This document shows, piece after piece, positions 31,335 to 40,849 of a stretch of DNA of 64,000 nucleotides; the stretch's first letter is position 1, and every line of letters starts with the position of its first letter. The position numbers and the translations under genes were made by a program. This stretch comes from an uncultured Chromatiaceae bacterium. GTDB lineage: Bacteria; Pseudomonadota; Gammaproteobacteria; Chromatiales; Chromatiaceae. The stretch spans positions 47,915 to 111,914 of the forward strand of contig CALALB010000020.1 in assembly GCA_937923175.1 (NCBI GenBank), in the 5' to 3' direction. The notes below the pieces were generated by a model. That model was not told the origin of the DNA. It did not search any database and saw only the letters and a program-made list of their open reading frames with translations.

Positions 31335-33142
31335 CCCCGCCCTGCTCGCTTGCGGTCACTTTCCTTGAGATGGCGCTTGCGGATGCGGATGGCCTTGGGC
31401 GTGACCTCAACCAGTTCATCATCTTTGATGAACTCAAGGGCCTGCTCCAGGGTGAAACGGATCGGGGGGGTGAGGAGGATATTTTCATCCGAGCCAGCCG
31501 CGCGGATATTGGTCAATTGTTTGGCCTTGAGCGGATTGACCGTCAGGTCATTATCGCGGCTATGGATGCCGATCACCTGGCCTTCATAGACCTCCTCGCC
31601 TGGACCGATCAAGAGCCGTCCGCGTTCCTGGAGATTGAACAGGGCATAGGCCAAGGCCTTACCGGTGGCATTCGAGATCATGGAGCCATTGCGCCTGGAG
31701 GCAATGCTACCTGGCTGGGCCGGGCGATAGCGCTCAAAGACATGATATTTAAGACCAGTCCCTGAGGTCAGGGTCATGAACTCGGTCTGAAACCCGATCA
31801 GGCCGCGCGAGGGGATCTCATAATCCAGACGTATCCGCCCTTTGCCGTCGGGGACCATATCCTTGAGCTCACCGCGCCGTTCACCCAAGGCCTGCATGAC
31901 TGCACCCTGATCATCCTCCTCGATATCGACCGTGAGCAGCTCATAGGGCTCGCAGATCTGACCATTGATCTCACGGAAGATCACCTCGGGACGGGAGACC
32001 GCCAGCTCATAGCCTTCTCGGCGCATGGTCTCGAGCAAGACCGCCAGATGAAGCTCACCGCGTCCCGAGACGCGGAAACGATCTGGGTCATTGCCCTCCT
32101 CGACCCTCAGGGCGACATTGTGGACCAGCTCGCGCTCGAGCCGCTCCTTGAGCTGCCGCGAGGTGAGATATTTGCCCTCGCGCCCGGCAAAGGGTGAGGT
32201 ATTGACCTGAAAGGTCATGGTCACGGTCGGCTCGTCGACCGCCAAAGGGGGCAAGCCCTGGATATGGTCCGGATCGCACAGGGTGTCCGAGACATTGGGC
32301 GCCTCAATGCCGGTCAGGGCCACGATGTCGCCGGCCATAGCCTCCTGCACCTCATAGCGCTCCAGTCCCAGATAACCATAGACCAGCCCGACCTTGGCCC
32401 GATACGAGGATCCATCGCGCTTGACGACAATGACCGGCTGATTGGGTCGCACCCGACCCTGACGGATGCGTCCGACGGCGATAGCCCCAACGTAAGAATT
32501 ATAGTCCAGAGTCGAAACCTGCATCTGAAAGGGCGCATTTGGATCGACCCGAGGCGGCGGACAATGCCGGATGATCGCCTCAAAAAGTGGGTTCATGTCG
32601 CCTGAACGCACGTCTTCAGTCAGGCCGGCATAGCCATGCAGCGCCGAGGCATAGATCACCGGGAAATCGAGCTGCTCGTCGCTCGCCCCCAGCCGATCGA
32701 AAAGATCGAACACCTGATCGATAACCCAGGCCGGGCGCGCCCCGGGGCGATCGATCTTATTGATCACCACGATCGGGCGCAGACCATGGGCGAATGCCTT
32801 GCGGGTGACAAAACGGGTCTGGGGCATCGGGCCCTCCTGGGCATCGACCAGGAGCAACACCGAATCGACCATCGACAGCACCCGCTCGACCTCGCCGCCG
32901 AAGTCGGCATGACCCGGGGTGTCGACGATATTGATCCGATAGCCATTCCAGCGGATCGCGGTATTTTTGGCCAGGATGGTGATTCCCCGCTCGCGCTCCA
33001 GATCGTTTGAATCCATCACCCGCTCGATCGGCCCAAACCGCTCATCGAGCGTGCCTGACTGTTGCAATAACCGGTCGACGAGCGTGGTCTTGCCATGATC
33101 GACATGGGCAATGATGGCAATATTACGAAGCTTTTCGATCAA
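31331..33142 (-). CDS. typA: Ribosome-associated translational GTPase TypA/BipA
   Basis: The protein has 603 residues if started at the TTG at 33142, which gives (M)[19 protein letters not shown], the exact family N-terminus, with GGAG 10 bases upstream. The longer track start at 33274 adds 44 unrelated residues. GTPase motifs [28 protein letters not shown] and NKIDR are intact, followed by EF-G-like domains III and V and the BipA-specific C-terminus. It functions in 50S assembly and stress adaptation. It leads the minus-strand series and diverges from the Bat operon. Confidence 0.95.
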   Translation of the reverse strand: MIEKLRNIAIIAHVDHGKTTLVDRLLQQSGTLDERFGPIERVMDSNDLERERGITILAKNTAIRWNGYRINIVDTPGHADFGGEVERVLSMVDSVLLLVDAQEGPMPQTRFVTRKAFAHGLRPIVVINKIDRPGARPAWVIDQVFDLFDRLGASDEQLDFPVIYASALHGYAGLTEDVRSGDMNPLFEAIIRHCPPPRVDPNAPFQMQVSTLDYNSYVGAIAVGRIRQGRVRPNQPVIVVKRDGSSYRAKVGLVYGYLGLERYEVQEAMAGDIVALTGIEAPNVSDTLCDPDHIQGLPPLAVDEPTVTMTFQVNTSPFAGREGKYLTSRQLKERLERELVHNVALRVEEGNDPDRFRVSGRGELHLAVLLETMRREGYELAVSRPEVIFREINGQICEPYELLTVDIEEDDQGAVMQALGERRGELKDMVPDGKGRIRLDYEIPSRGLIGFQTEFMTLTSGTGLKYHVFERYRPAQPGSIASRRNGSMISNATGKALAYALFNLQERGRLLIGPGEEVYEGQVIGIHSRDNDLTVNPLKAKQLTNIRAAGSDENILLTPPIRFTLEQALEFIKDDELVEVTPKAIRIRKRHLKESDRKRAGRG

Positions 33143-33479
33143 GTTCCAAAGACTCCGGGCCGCTGGCTGCGAACCGCTGGGATCTTTAAATTCAGGGAAG
33201 ACTCCAAGGAGGGCGGAGGGACTGATCTGATCGGACAGGCAGCACCCACCTCCCAATTGGCCAGGTAGGCGCACCCTCCCAACTCGAGATACTAGCCATT
33301 ATATCCAAACCTCTGAGTTTAAAGAACAGGTCAGGATGACCCCTGGCGATAGCGCCCGTGGACGAGGATTTGCGCCGGGGTGTACCGATCGCCTGATCTT
33401 CCTCCGCCTTCTCGCCCCCCTGTCGATGTCTGATCGTAGGGGTCATCAATTCGTAACACTCGGTCCCGCTTGGACTTTT

Positions 33480-33720
33480 TGCAGATACCAACAGAACCTG
33501 TGGATAACCCTGTGGATAACTCGAATCCGCCGGCCGCCAAGGCGCGTCATTCTTGGGCCCACAACAGATTGCACGGATTTTAGGCAGTCAGATAAATCCT
33601 TTTTGATCAAGGCTTTATGTTAAAGACCAACACCCTGGCTAGCGGTCTATCGAGGTCCCAACCCCTCAGGCGCTGGCGGTGGCAGGCTGTGGACAAGTGG
33701 GGATCCAAAGGATCCAAAGG
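33480..33720. other. DnaA-box cluster, candidate replication origin (oriC)
   Basis: Two perfect DnaA boxes (TGTGGATAA, the complement of TTATCCACA) lie at 33499-33507 and 33511-33519, 12 bases apart. A one-mismatch box, TGTGGACAA, is at 33688-33696. Between them is an AT-richer stretch (GATAAATCCTTTTTGATCAA, 33591-33610, then TTTATGTTAAAG) that could unwind. Flanking gene series run away on both sides. No such boxes occur next to dnaA. It could instead be a DnaA-controlled promoter. Confidence 0.5.
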
Positions 33721-33871
33721 GTGGAATCGGTGATCCAACCGGGCACTTACCCCCCGATTACCACCCGCAGCACGGCCAGAGCCGGGGGAGAGGGTCTCAT
33801 ATGGACCTTCGCACCGGCCAATCGGTCTGAGCCTCATGCAGATAGATCCGGGGTCTGGATGCTGGCCAAAG

Positions 33872-33906
33872 CTGGATCCCGGTCCGGCTTGCGCCGGAAT
33901 GACAGG
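33872..33906. repeat. Palindromic repeat, single unit (copy 5)
   Basis: CTGGATCCCGGTCCGGCTTGCGCCGGAATGACAGG: the half-element in reverse orientation, in the typA-moxR gap. Confidence 0.75.
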
Positions 33907-34198
33907 GATGGAAGCAAGGCAGGTATTTTTCGAGGTCCCAGCAGGGATAAGGTAGTGGATATTCGAATATGCCGATCAATCGATATATTCGGTTCAATAC
34001 AAAGACTTGCGCGCAGCCAACAAAAGGCCCAGCATAGCAATCAAGGACAGCCGATCCAGAATCGGTACCTCAGCACGACTGGAACGGCAGGGGACGAGGC
34101 AAATGCAGCCGCGCTGGGCGAGCGCCATCCGCCAAACCCTGCGCAAACCCAAGCGAGCGATCCGTTCAAGATTCTGTAAACATCGAGAAGAGACCTGC

Positions 34199-35155
34199 AT
34201 GACCCCGAGCGATCTCCAACCCGTCCGCGATCATCTGGCCAGCCGGGTGATCGGCCAGCGTTCATTTATCGATAGCATGCTGATCTGTCTACTGAGCAGT
34301 GGGCATCTGCTGGTCGAGGGTCTGCCGGGTCTTGCCAAGACCACAGCGGTCAAGGCGCTCGCCGAGGCGATCGAAGGCGACTTTCACCGCATCCAGTTTA
34401 CCCCTGATCTTCTCCCCTCGGATCTGATCGGCACCGACATCTATCGCCATGAAAGGGGTGAATTCGAGTTTCGCCCAGGGCCTTTGTTTCACAACATCCT
34501 GCTTGCCGATGAGGTCAACCGCGCCCCGGCCAAGGTGCAATCGGCATTACTCGAGGCCATGGCCGAGAATCAGATCACCGTTGGCCAAAAGACCTATCCG
34601 CTGCCGCGGCTCTTTATGGTTTTGGCCACCCAAAACCCGATCGAACAGGAGGGGACCTATCATCTGCCCGAGGCCCAGCTCGATCGGTTCCTGATGCAGG
34701 CGATCGTCGGCTATCCGAGCCGAGACGAGGAGTTGAAAATTCTTGAGCTCGACAGCGAGCAGCAGAAACGCAGCCCGCAGCCGCCGCCTCAACGTTTGAG
34801 CCAGGACGAGATTTTTGCCATGCGCCGTGCGGTGGCCGAGGTCTATCTGGATCCGCGGTTAAACCATTACATCGTCGATCTAGTCCAGGCTACCCGTCAT
34901 CCTAAGCTCTATGACCGCGATCTCGGGCGCTGGTGTCGGTTCGGTGCCAGCCCGCGTGCAAGTATCGCCCTGGCCCGCTGCGCCCGCGCCCGCGCCTGGT
35001 TGGATGGCGAAACCTATGTCGCGCCGCATCACATCCAGTCGGTCGCCCCCGAGATTTTGCGTCACCGTATCCTCCTGAGCTTCGAGGCCGAGGCCGAGGG
35101 GGTAACGACAGACGAATTGATCCGTCGGCTTTTGAGCCTGGTCGCCGTGCCCTGA
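34199..35155 (+). CDS. moxR: MoxR-family AAA+ ATPase
   Basis: This 318-residue AAA+ chaperone-like ATPase has Walker A GLPGLAKTT, Walker B LLADEVNRAPAKVQSALLEAM, sensor 1 FMVLATQNPIEQEGTYHLPEAQLDRF, and a C-terminal lid domain. MoxR proteins work with von Willebrand A proteins to assemble or activate membrane or periplasmic complexes. It opens the MoxR-DUF58-DUF4381-VWA-VWA/TPR-BatD operon. ATG 34199 (MTPSDLQPV) is preceded by AGAAGAGA; the track extension back to 34007 runs through non-coding DNA. Confidence 0.92.
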   Translation: MTPSDLQPVRDHLASRVIGQRSFIDSMLICLLSSGHLLVEGLPGLAKTTAVKALAEAIEGDFHRIQFTPDLLPSDLIGTDIYRHERGEFEFRPGPLFHNILLADEVNRAPAKVQSALLEAMAENQITVGQKTYPLPRLFMVLATQNPIEQEGTYHLPEAQLDRFLMQAIVGYPSRDEELKILELDSEQQKRSPQPPPQRLSQDEIFAMRRAVAEVYLDPRLNHYIVDLVQATRHPKLYDRDLGRWCRFGASPRASIALARCARARAWLDGETYVAPHHIQSVAPEILRHRILLSFEAEAEGVTTDELIRRLLSLVAVP

Positions 35156-35313
35156 GGAGACGGGGGTGGATGAATCAACCATCATCTCGATTCGCATCAA
35201 CGGCTCCCTCAGTTGGCGGCGTGGCCGCGCCAAACCTGTGGGGTTCGTTATGCTCGAGACGCCGCGCTCCTTAAGCTCACCCTAGTGCAAGCCAGACACC
35301 CGCCTGCTCAACG

Positions 35314-36231
35314 ATGACCCTATATCCCCGACTCGATGACCTCTTAGAGCTGCGCCATCAGGCACGGGCATTCGGTCTGCCCTCGCATCATCTGGTCAAC
35401 TCGGCATTTGCCGGGCTATATGCCTCGGTCTTTCGCGGCGCTGGGCTCGATTTCGAAGAGGTGCGCGAATATCGCGAGGGGGATGACATCCGTTATATGG
35501 ACTGGAAGGTCACGGCGCGTACCCATGAGCCGCATCTGAAGGTCTTTCGCGAGGAACGCGAACGCTCGGTGGTGCTCTGTGTGGACAAGGGACCGCACAT
35601 GGCCTTCGGCACTCGAGGGACGTTTAAATCGGTGCAGGCGGCGCGCGCTGCAGCGCTCCTCGGCTGGGCAGCCAGCCGGCTCAACGACCGGGTAGGCGGC
35701 TTGATCTTTGGCGACGCCCAAACCGGATTAAAGCACTTTCGCCCGGCGCGTGGGCGGCGGGTACTATGGCAATTATTGCGCGCCCTGAGCGAACCCAGCA
35801 GCCCTACCCCAGCGCCCGGTGATCCCTTGACCGAGGCCCTGCGCCGCGCCAACTCGGGCCTGCCGACCGGCTCATTGATCTTTACCATCGGGGATTTCAA
35901 CCGCGAGATCCCCTCGCTCGAACAGATCCTAGGCAATCTCTGCCAGCGCCATACCCTGGTGTTGGTCCCCATCGATGACCCAGCCGATTGGGAGATCCCG
36001 CCAATGGGGCTAATCACCTTCAGGGGACCTGATGGCAGACTTATCGAGATCGAGACCGATGATCCCCAGGCCAGTGAGCGCTATCGGGCCCTTTGGGAGG
36101 GGCGACGGGCGCGTCTCAAGACCATCGCGCAACGCCTGCATATCCTGCTCTTTCCAGTACGCACCCAGGATGAGATCCATCTGACACTCCTGCGCCATCT
36201 CGAACAGCGGGCGCGCTCACGAGCGGTTTAG
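35314..36231 (+). CDS. DUF58 domain protein of the Bat operon
   Basis: This 305-residue protein matches DUF58: the signature YREGDDIRYMDWKVTARTHEPHLKVFREERER (quoted in parts: YREGDDIRYMDWKVTART) sits at about residues 50-80, followed by a degenerate von Willebrand A-like fold (VVLCVDKGPHMAFGT). The MIDAS Ser residues are not conserved in that segment. DUF58 proteins regularly follow moxR and are thought to act with it. Cytoplasmic. It is followed after 3 bases by the DUF4381 gene. Confidence 0.88.
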   Translation: MTLYPRLDDLLELRHQARAFGLPSHHLVNSAFAGLYASVFRGAGLDFEEVREYREGDDIRYMDWKVTARTHEPHLKVFREERERSVVLCVDKGPHMAFGTRGTFKSVQAARAAALLGWAASRLNDRVGGLIFGDAQTGLKHFRPARGRRVLWQLLRALSEPSSPTPAPGDPLTEALRRANSGLPTGSLIFTIGDFNREIPSLEQILGNLCQRHTLVLVPIDDPADWEIPPMGLITFRGPDGRLIEIETDDPQASERYRALWEGRRARLKTIAQRLHILLFPVRTQDEIHLTLLRHLEQRARSRAV

Positions 36232-36234
36232 ACG

Positions 36235-36867
36235 ATGGACCCACTGCTTCCGATCGAACCCGGTCTCCAAACCCTGCGCGATATCCGCGATCTGCCATCC
36301 TTCCCCTGGTGGCCACCGGCGGTCGGCTGGTGGCTGGTCGCCCTGGGTCTCATCGCGCTCGGCGCCCTCATCTGGCGCTGGCGCTTGCCCTTGAGCCTTT
36401 CAGTCCCGCTCCCCGGGATAACCCTAGGGACCTGGCGGTGGGAGGCAGCGCATGCCCTGCGCGCACTGCGCCGCCGGCTTGGGCGCGGCGATGACCCCAA
36501 GGCGCTGTCCGGAGAGCTCTCTGAACTCATGCGCCGGATCGCCATGGCCAGGTTTGGCCGGCCGGACTGTGCCGGCTTGGTCGGCATGGATTGGCTGCAA
36601 TGGCTTGCCGCGCATGATCCGCGCGGGTTTGCATGGGATCAACGGGGTCAGCTCCTGATCCAGGCCCCTTATGCCCCGCCGGCAGCCGTTGAGCACGGGG
36701 AAGGGCTGCGCGCCCTCCAGGACCTGATCGCGGCTGCATGGGGATGGGTCGAGGGAGAAGACCCCAATGCTTGGATCAAGTCCGGCAAGAGAAACCTCAC
36801 CCCGGTGAAAACCGGGGCCGGCGTCCCCACCCAGACCCCAGATGGCCGGGAGCAGGCGGATGTTTGA
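36235..36867 (+). CDS. DUF4381 membrane protein of the Bat operon
   Basis: The 210 residues include one membrane helix (about 20-45, PAVGWWLVALGLIALGALIWRW) followed by a cytoplasmic Arg-rich helical domain with LSELMRRIAMARFGRP and LVGMDWLQWLAAHDP, as in DUF4381. It is always seen between DUF58 and the VWA genes. The last 28 residues include RNLTPVKTGAGVPT, which is a translated copy of the dispersed palindromic repeat (copy 6), so the natural C-terminus has probably been extended by repeat insertion. It overlaps batA by 8 bases. Confidence 0.82.
   Translation: MDPLLPIEPGLQTLRDIRDLPSFPWWPPAVGWWLVALGLIALGALIWRWRLPLSLSVPLPGITLGTWRWEAAHALRALRRRLGRGDDPKALSGELSELMRRIAMARFGRPDCAGLVGMDWLQWLAAHDPRGFAWDQRGQLLIQAPYAPPAAVEHGEGLRALQDLIAAAWGWVEGEDPNAWIKSGKRNLTPVKTGAGVPTQTPDGREQADV
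36796..36822. repeat. Palindromic repeat inside DUF4381 gene (copy 6)
   Basis: CCTCACCCCGGTGAAAACCG plus GGGCCGG, read in frame as LTPVKTGAG near the C-terminus. Confidence 0.8.
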
Positions 36868-37900
36868 GTTTCAATGGCCCTGGGCGGCGCTCTTGCTGCC
36901 CCTCCCCTGGGTATTGCCGAGGCTATGGCCAAATCGCCGACCCGTCGAAGAGGAGATCTTCGGGGGTCAGCGCCAGACCCTACTGCATCCGCGCCTCTCT
37001 GATCTCGAAGCCATCTTTGGAGCGCGGCGTCTGCGTTTGCCCTTGGCTGGTTGGATCTATCGGGCCCTGTTGACCCTGGTCTGGTTGGGGCTGATCCTAG
37101 CATTGATGGGCCCCCAATGGCTGACCCCCTATACCGAGGTCAGCACGCCGGGCTATGACCTGATGCTTGCAGTCGATACCTCGCACTCGATGGAGGCCCT
37201 GGATTTTACCGTCGAAGGGCGGCCGGTTAGCCGGATGTCTGTGGTCAAGGGGGTCATGGGGCGTCTGATCGAGGCGCGGGCAGGCGATCGGGTGGGATTG
37301 GTCATCTTCGGCACCCAGGCATTCTTGCTTTCCCCTCTGACCCTAGATCGGCACGCCGTGCGCCAGCTCCTGGGTGGGGTGGTTGCGGGTATCGCTGGGC
37401 CTGCAACCGCACTCGGCGATGCCATTGCCCTGGGCGCCAGCAAGCTGCGCGAGCGGCCCGAAGGCTCGCGGGTGATGATCCTGATCGCCGATGGGGACAA
37501 CAATTCTGGAGGCTTCGTCCCACGTGAGGCGGCGCTGCTGGCCCGCACCTGGGGGGTTCGGATCTATGTGATCGGGGTTGGCAGCAAACAGCGCAATATC
37601 CCGATCCTCGAAAATGGCCAGATCCGCTATCGCGATGACCTGACGATGGATGAGGACAGGCTCAAAGAGATCGCGGAACTGACGGGTGGGGCCTATTTCC
37701 GCGCTACCCATACCCGCGCCCTGGAAGAGATCTCAACGCGCATCGATCAGCTTGAAAAGACCGAGGCACAGGCGCGCACTGCCTTCCTGCCGCGCCTGCT
37801 CTACCGTTGGCCGTTGGGGGTCGCGCTGATAGCCTTGCTTGCGCTCGGCCTGTTCCCTGAGGGACGCAAACGCCTGGTCGGAGGGGGTGCCAATGCCTGA
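36860..37900 (+). CDS. batA: BatA-like von Willebrand factor A membrane protein
   Basis: This 346-residue protein has membrane helices near the N-terminus (WPWAALLLPLPWVLPRLW and LLTLVWLGLILALMG) and at the C-terminus. The VWA domain between them carries an intact metal-ion site: VDTSHSM (DxSxS), a Thr loop after SPLTLD, and LIADGDNNSG. In Bacteroides and Leptospira, Bat proteins are linked to aerotolerance and stress; the molecular job remains unclear. ATG 36860 follows GGGAGCAGG; the upstream ATG 36842 is the alternative. It overlaps batB/C by 8 bases. Confidence 0.85.
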   Translation: MFEFQWPWAALLLPLPWVLPRLWPNRRPVEEEIFGGQRQTLLHPRLSDLEAIFGARRLRLPLAGWIYRALLTLVWLGLILALMGPQWLTPYTEVSTPGYDLMLAVDTSHSMEALDFTVEGRPVSRMSVVKGVMGRLIEARAGDRVGLVIFGTQAFLLSPLTLDRHAVRQLLGGVVAGIAGPATALGDAIALGASKLRERPEGSRVMILIADGDNNSGGFVPREAALLARTWGVRIYVIGVGSKQRNIPILENGQIRYRDDLTMDEDRLKEIAELTGGAYFRATHTRALEEISTRIDQLEKTEAQARTAFLPRLLYRWPLGVALIALLALGLFPEGRKRLVGGGANA

Positions 37901-40802
37901 GACCGGATTCCATTTCGACCAGCCGCTCTGGTTTTTGGGTCTGCTCCTGATCCCGCTGGTTGCCCTCTGGCTGAAACACAGCAGGGCACAGGCCGCGCGC
38001 GCTCCCATCCATCGCTATGCCGATCCCCATCTCTTGCCTTATCTCACCGGCACGCGTGACCTAAACACCGCCGAGCGCTGGGGACGCTTTTGGCGCTGGT
38101 CCCTGCTCTGGACCCTGGGTCTGATCGCCATGGCTGGCCCGCGCTGGGATTATCGGGAGCTGCGCCTGTTTCATCCTGGAAATCATCTCCTGATCCTGAT
38201 CGATATCTCGCGCTCGATGCTCGTCGAGGATACAAGCCCCAACCGGCTGGCGCGTGCCCGTCAGGAGATCCAGGATCTGATCCTCTATAACCGCGAGGTC
38301 CGTTTGGGGCTGCTCGCCTTTGCGACCGTGCCCCATGTCCTTACCCCAATCACCGAGGATATGAGCGGCCTGCTTTCTGTCCTGCCGGCGCTCTCGTCTG
38401 AGCTGGTCAGCCCCAATCTGCAGGGAAGCAGCCTCACCCGCGCCCTGATGCGCGCCGAATCCCTGCTCGCCGGTCTGCCCAAGGAAGGGGCGCGCTCGCT
38501 GCTTCTGATCTCGGATGGCGATTTTGCCGAGCCCAACCTGCGCGAGCAGGTGGCAAGGCTGGCCGAGCAAGGGGTGCGTCTCCATGTCTTGGGCATCGGT
38601 ACCCCTGAGGGCGGGACCATCCCAGCCCCGCAAGGCGGGATCATCTTGGATCCCAATGACCCGCAGCGCCGGCCGGTGCGCTCAGCCCTCAATGAATCCT
38701 TGCTCCAGGAGCTCGCCCAGGCCGGCGGCGGGATCTATCGGCGCGCTGATTTTCGCCAGAGCGACACCCAGGCGATCCTCAAGGCAGCCGCGGCCAATCG
38801 TCTACCGCCTGAGGCAAGTGATGTCCGTACCCGGGTATGGAATGAACGCTATTGGTTGGCCCTCATCCCCCTGGCGATCCTGATGCTGATGCAATTGCGG
38901 GAGACAGCGGCGCCCAGGGGATTGAGCTGGCGTCCAGGGCAAAACACCTCAGCAGCAAAGAGGGCCAGCAGCGTGCAACCTAAGGTGTTGCTCGCGGTTA
39001 TTTTATTGATCCCCCTGCCCTCCCAGGCCGATTGGTTCAAAACCCGCGAGCAGCAGGGCTATGCCCTGTATGAGCGCGGCGAGTACAGCGCAGCTGCCCG
39101 GCTGTTTTCCGACCCCTATCGCCGCGGCGTCGCGCTCTACCGCTTCGGCGACTATCAGGGGGCCGAGCGCGCCTTCGACCAGGCGCTCACCGGGCCATTC
39201 GCCGAGGATGCCCGCTATAACCTGGGCAATGCCCGTTTTAAGCTCGGCGACTATGCGGGCGCGGCTGAGGCATACGAGGGCGTGCTCGCCCAAAATCCAG
39301 CGCATGAGGATGCCGCCTATAACCTGGCGCTGGTGCGCGCCATGCTTGCCCGTCTAGAGCAAGAGCAGTTCCAGCAAGAGACCAAACAACAACAACCGGA
39401 GAAAGAGCGGCAGGCACAGGGCAAGGAGGAGGGCGCAACCCGGTCTGCCGAGCAACAGCGTTCCCAACGCCGGCCCCAGGAGACCGATACACTGGATCAG
39501 GCGGCCGAGCAACAACAGGCCCAGGAACAAACCCAGCGCCAGACCGAACCACAGGGCGTCCAGCAACAGACCCAACAATCCCAATCATCCCAGCAATCCA
39601 GCCAGTCGCAGCAGGGCCAACAACAGCAGTCGGCGCAGACTCAGCAAGGTCAACAGCAATCTGGCCAGGGCCAACAGGCCCACCAGTCCGCCGGCCAACA
39701 ACAGGGTGCGCAGCAGCAAGCCGGCGATTCCCAACAGCAACGATCGCCCAATCACGTCACCCCGGTGAAAAGCAGGGCCGGCCAGGGTCAAGGCGATCAG
39801 TCAGGGGGACAAAGGGGTTCAGGACAGATCATCGACCAGGGAACCTGGGGCGGATCGAACCAGGATCGACAAGGTCGCACCAGGCCCGGTGAGACAGAAC
39901 AGGGTGCGACCGAACCCAAGGGCTCTGAGGCCCAGGACCAGAGGGGCGCCGGAGAGCCGCAGGCAGAGGGCACTGGGGGGTCGGGGTCTCCCGACAAGCA
40001 GACGCGTGAGGACAGGGCGCGCCCGCAGCAGCCTTCAGAACACCCTGAGCAAGGCCCAGATGAGCAGCGCGACGAGGGCGCTCAGACCGAGGCGCTCATC
40101 GGGCAAGGCGGCAGCGATCGCGAGGGATTGAGCGCGGGCGAGCACGGCGGTCGGGACTCCCCAGAACAAAGGGCTACCGGGCAGCACACTGACAACACTG
40201 GACGCAGCGCCCGCGACCAAGGGCCCCAGGAGGTGCGGGGGGATATGGCTCAAGAGCAAGCCCAAGTCACCCCACTGAAAACCGGGGCAAACGCCCAGGG
40301 TCAGGCGCGCGATCCAGGGCACATCGACGGCCAGGCACTGCCACCAGAGACCCGTCACCCCGGCGCAGGCCGGGATCCAGAAAAGACCTTCCAGGAAGTG
40401 CCGACACCTCTGGATTCCGTTTCGGACTACGCCGGAATGACGCGCCGGAATGACGAAAAGGGCGCCGGAATGACTCCTAACCCTCACCCCAGTGAAAACC
40501 TAGGTCGGCGTGATCGGGCGCGCCCAGCGCAATTGCAGGGGCTCCATCCAGAGTCGGCCGGATCGATTGAGCGCTTCGACCAGCTGGGCCAGGGTCTGGG
40601 CGAGGATGAAACCTACAAGGGGATGGGTCCCGCCTTTTGGGGTGTGCAGCTGATCCAGGGTCCGGGCATGGCGATCCTCGAGGAACGGCTGGAGCGGATC
40701 CAAGGCGACCCCAGCCTGCTGATCCGCAATCAATTTCGGCTTGAGGAGCAACGTCTAACCCCAGGTGCCACTGGTCAGTGGGTGGAGACCCGGCCATGGT
40801 GA
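37893..40802 (+). CDS. BatB-BatC fusion: VWA domain, TPR repeats and a long Gln-rich, repeat-invaded tail
   Basis: The protein is 969 residues. Residues 1-80 contain two membrane helices. About 90-290 is a VWA domain with MIDAS LIDISRSM and SDGDFAEP. A membrane helix at about 325 and a second hydrophobic segment at about 365 precede TPR repeats (about 380-485: ALYERGEYSAAARLF, ARYNLGNARFKLGDYAGAAEAY). About 488-616 is almost pure Gln/Ser. About 617-880 is Gly/Gln/Asp-rich and carries translated palindromic repeats (VTPVKSRA, VTPLKTGA, HPGAGRDPEKTF). About 895-969 is a folded-looking end (DETYKGMGPAFWGVQLI). ATG 37893 follows GGAGGGGGT. Confidence 0.85.
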   Translation: MPETGFHFDQPLWFLGLLLIPLVALWLKHSRAQAARAPIHRYADPHLLPYLTGTRDLNTAERWGRFWRWSLLWTLGLIAMAGPRWDYRELRLFHPGNHLLILIDISRSMLVEDTSPNRLARARQEIQDLILYNREVRLGLLAFATVPHVLTPITEDMSGLLSVLPALSSELVSPNLQGSSLTRALMRAESLLAGLPKEGARSLLLISDGDFAEPNLREQVARLAEQGVRLHVLGIGTPEGGTIPAPQGGIILDPNDPQRRPVRSALNESLLQELAQAGGGIYRRADFRQSDTQAILKAAAANRLPPEASDVRTRVWNERYWLALIPLAILMLMQLRETAAPRGLSWRPGQNTSAAKRASSVQPKVLLAVILLIPLPSQADWFKTREQQGYALYERGEYSAAARLFSDPYRRGVALYRFGDYQGAERAFDQALTGPFAEDARYNLGNARFKLGDYAGAAEAYEGVLAQNPAHEDAAYNLALVRAMLARLEQEQFQQETKQQQPEKERQAQGKEEGATRSAEQQRSQRRPQETDTLDQAAEQQQAQEQTQRQTEPQGVQQQTQQSQSSQQSSQSQQGQQQQSAQTQQGQQQSGQGQQAHQSAGQQQGAQQQAGDSQQQRSPNHVTPVKSRAGQGQGDQSGGQRGSGQIIDQGTWGGSNQDRQGRTRPGETEQGATEPKGSEAQDQRGAGEPQAEGTGGSGSPDKQTREDRARPQQPSEHPEQGPDEQRDEGAQTEALIGQGGSDREGLSAGEHGGRDSPEQRATGQHTDNTGRSARDQGPQEVRGDMAQEQAQVTPLKTGANAQGQARDPGHIDGQALPPETRHPGAGRDPEKTFQEVPTPLDSVSDYAGMTRRNDEKGAGMTPNPHPSENLGRRDRARPAQLQGLHPESAGSIERFDQLGQGLGEDETYKGMGPAFWGVQLIQGPGMAILEERLERIQGDPSLLIRNQFRLEEQRLTPGATGQWVETRPW
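39754..39781. repeat. Palindromic repeat inside batB/C (copy 7)
   Basis: ACGTCACCCCGGTGAAAAGC plus AGGGCCGG, read in frame as HVTPVKSRAG. Confidence 0.8.
40264..40289. repeat. Palindromic repeat inside batB/C (copy 8)
   Basis: AAGTCACCCCACTGAAAACC plus GGGGC, read in frame as VTPLKTGA. Confidence 0.8.
40353..40508. repeat. Full composite palindromic repeat inside batB/C (copy 9)
   Basis: It starts CGTCACCCCGGCGCAGGCCG and contains CTGGATTCCG and ACGCCGGAATGACG, then two further half-units. The whole roughly 155 bases stay in frame (RHPGAGRDPEK ... YAGMTRRND ... NPHPSENLG). Confidence 0.85.
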
Positions 40803-40849
40803 ACCCAGCGGGATGCAGGCAATCAGTCTATAGAACCGCAGGAGATGCC

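Larger units (their letters stand above)
33143..34198. other. Large non-coding divergent region
   Basis: About 1.05 kb without a supported gene lies between divergent typA and moxR. It holds the typA leader, the DnaA-box cluster at 33480-33720, tandem GGATCCAAA units at 33701-33719, one dispersed repeat (33872) and an AT-rich stretch with GGATATTCGAATAT (33957). ORFs predicted here have no family-like sequence. Confidence 0.6.

Noticed and set aside
33301-34200. Small ORFs in the typA-moxR gap
   Set aside because: None resembles a protein, they contradict each other by frame, and the region has DnaA boxes and a repeat instead.
37512-37530. CACGTG in batA as a further parS site
   Set aside because: Only the central hexamer matches; the arms do not.
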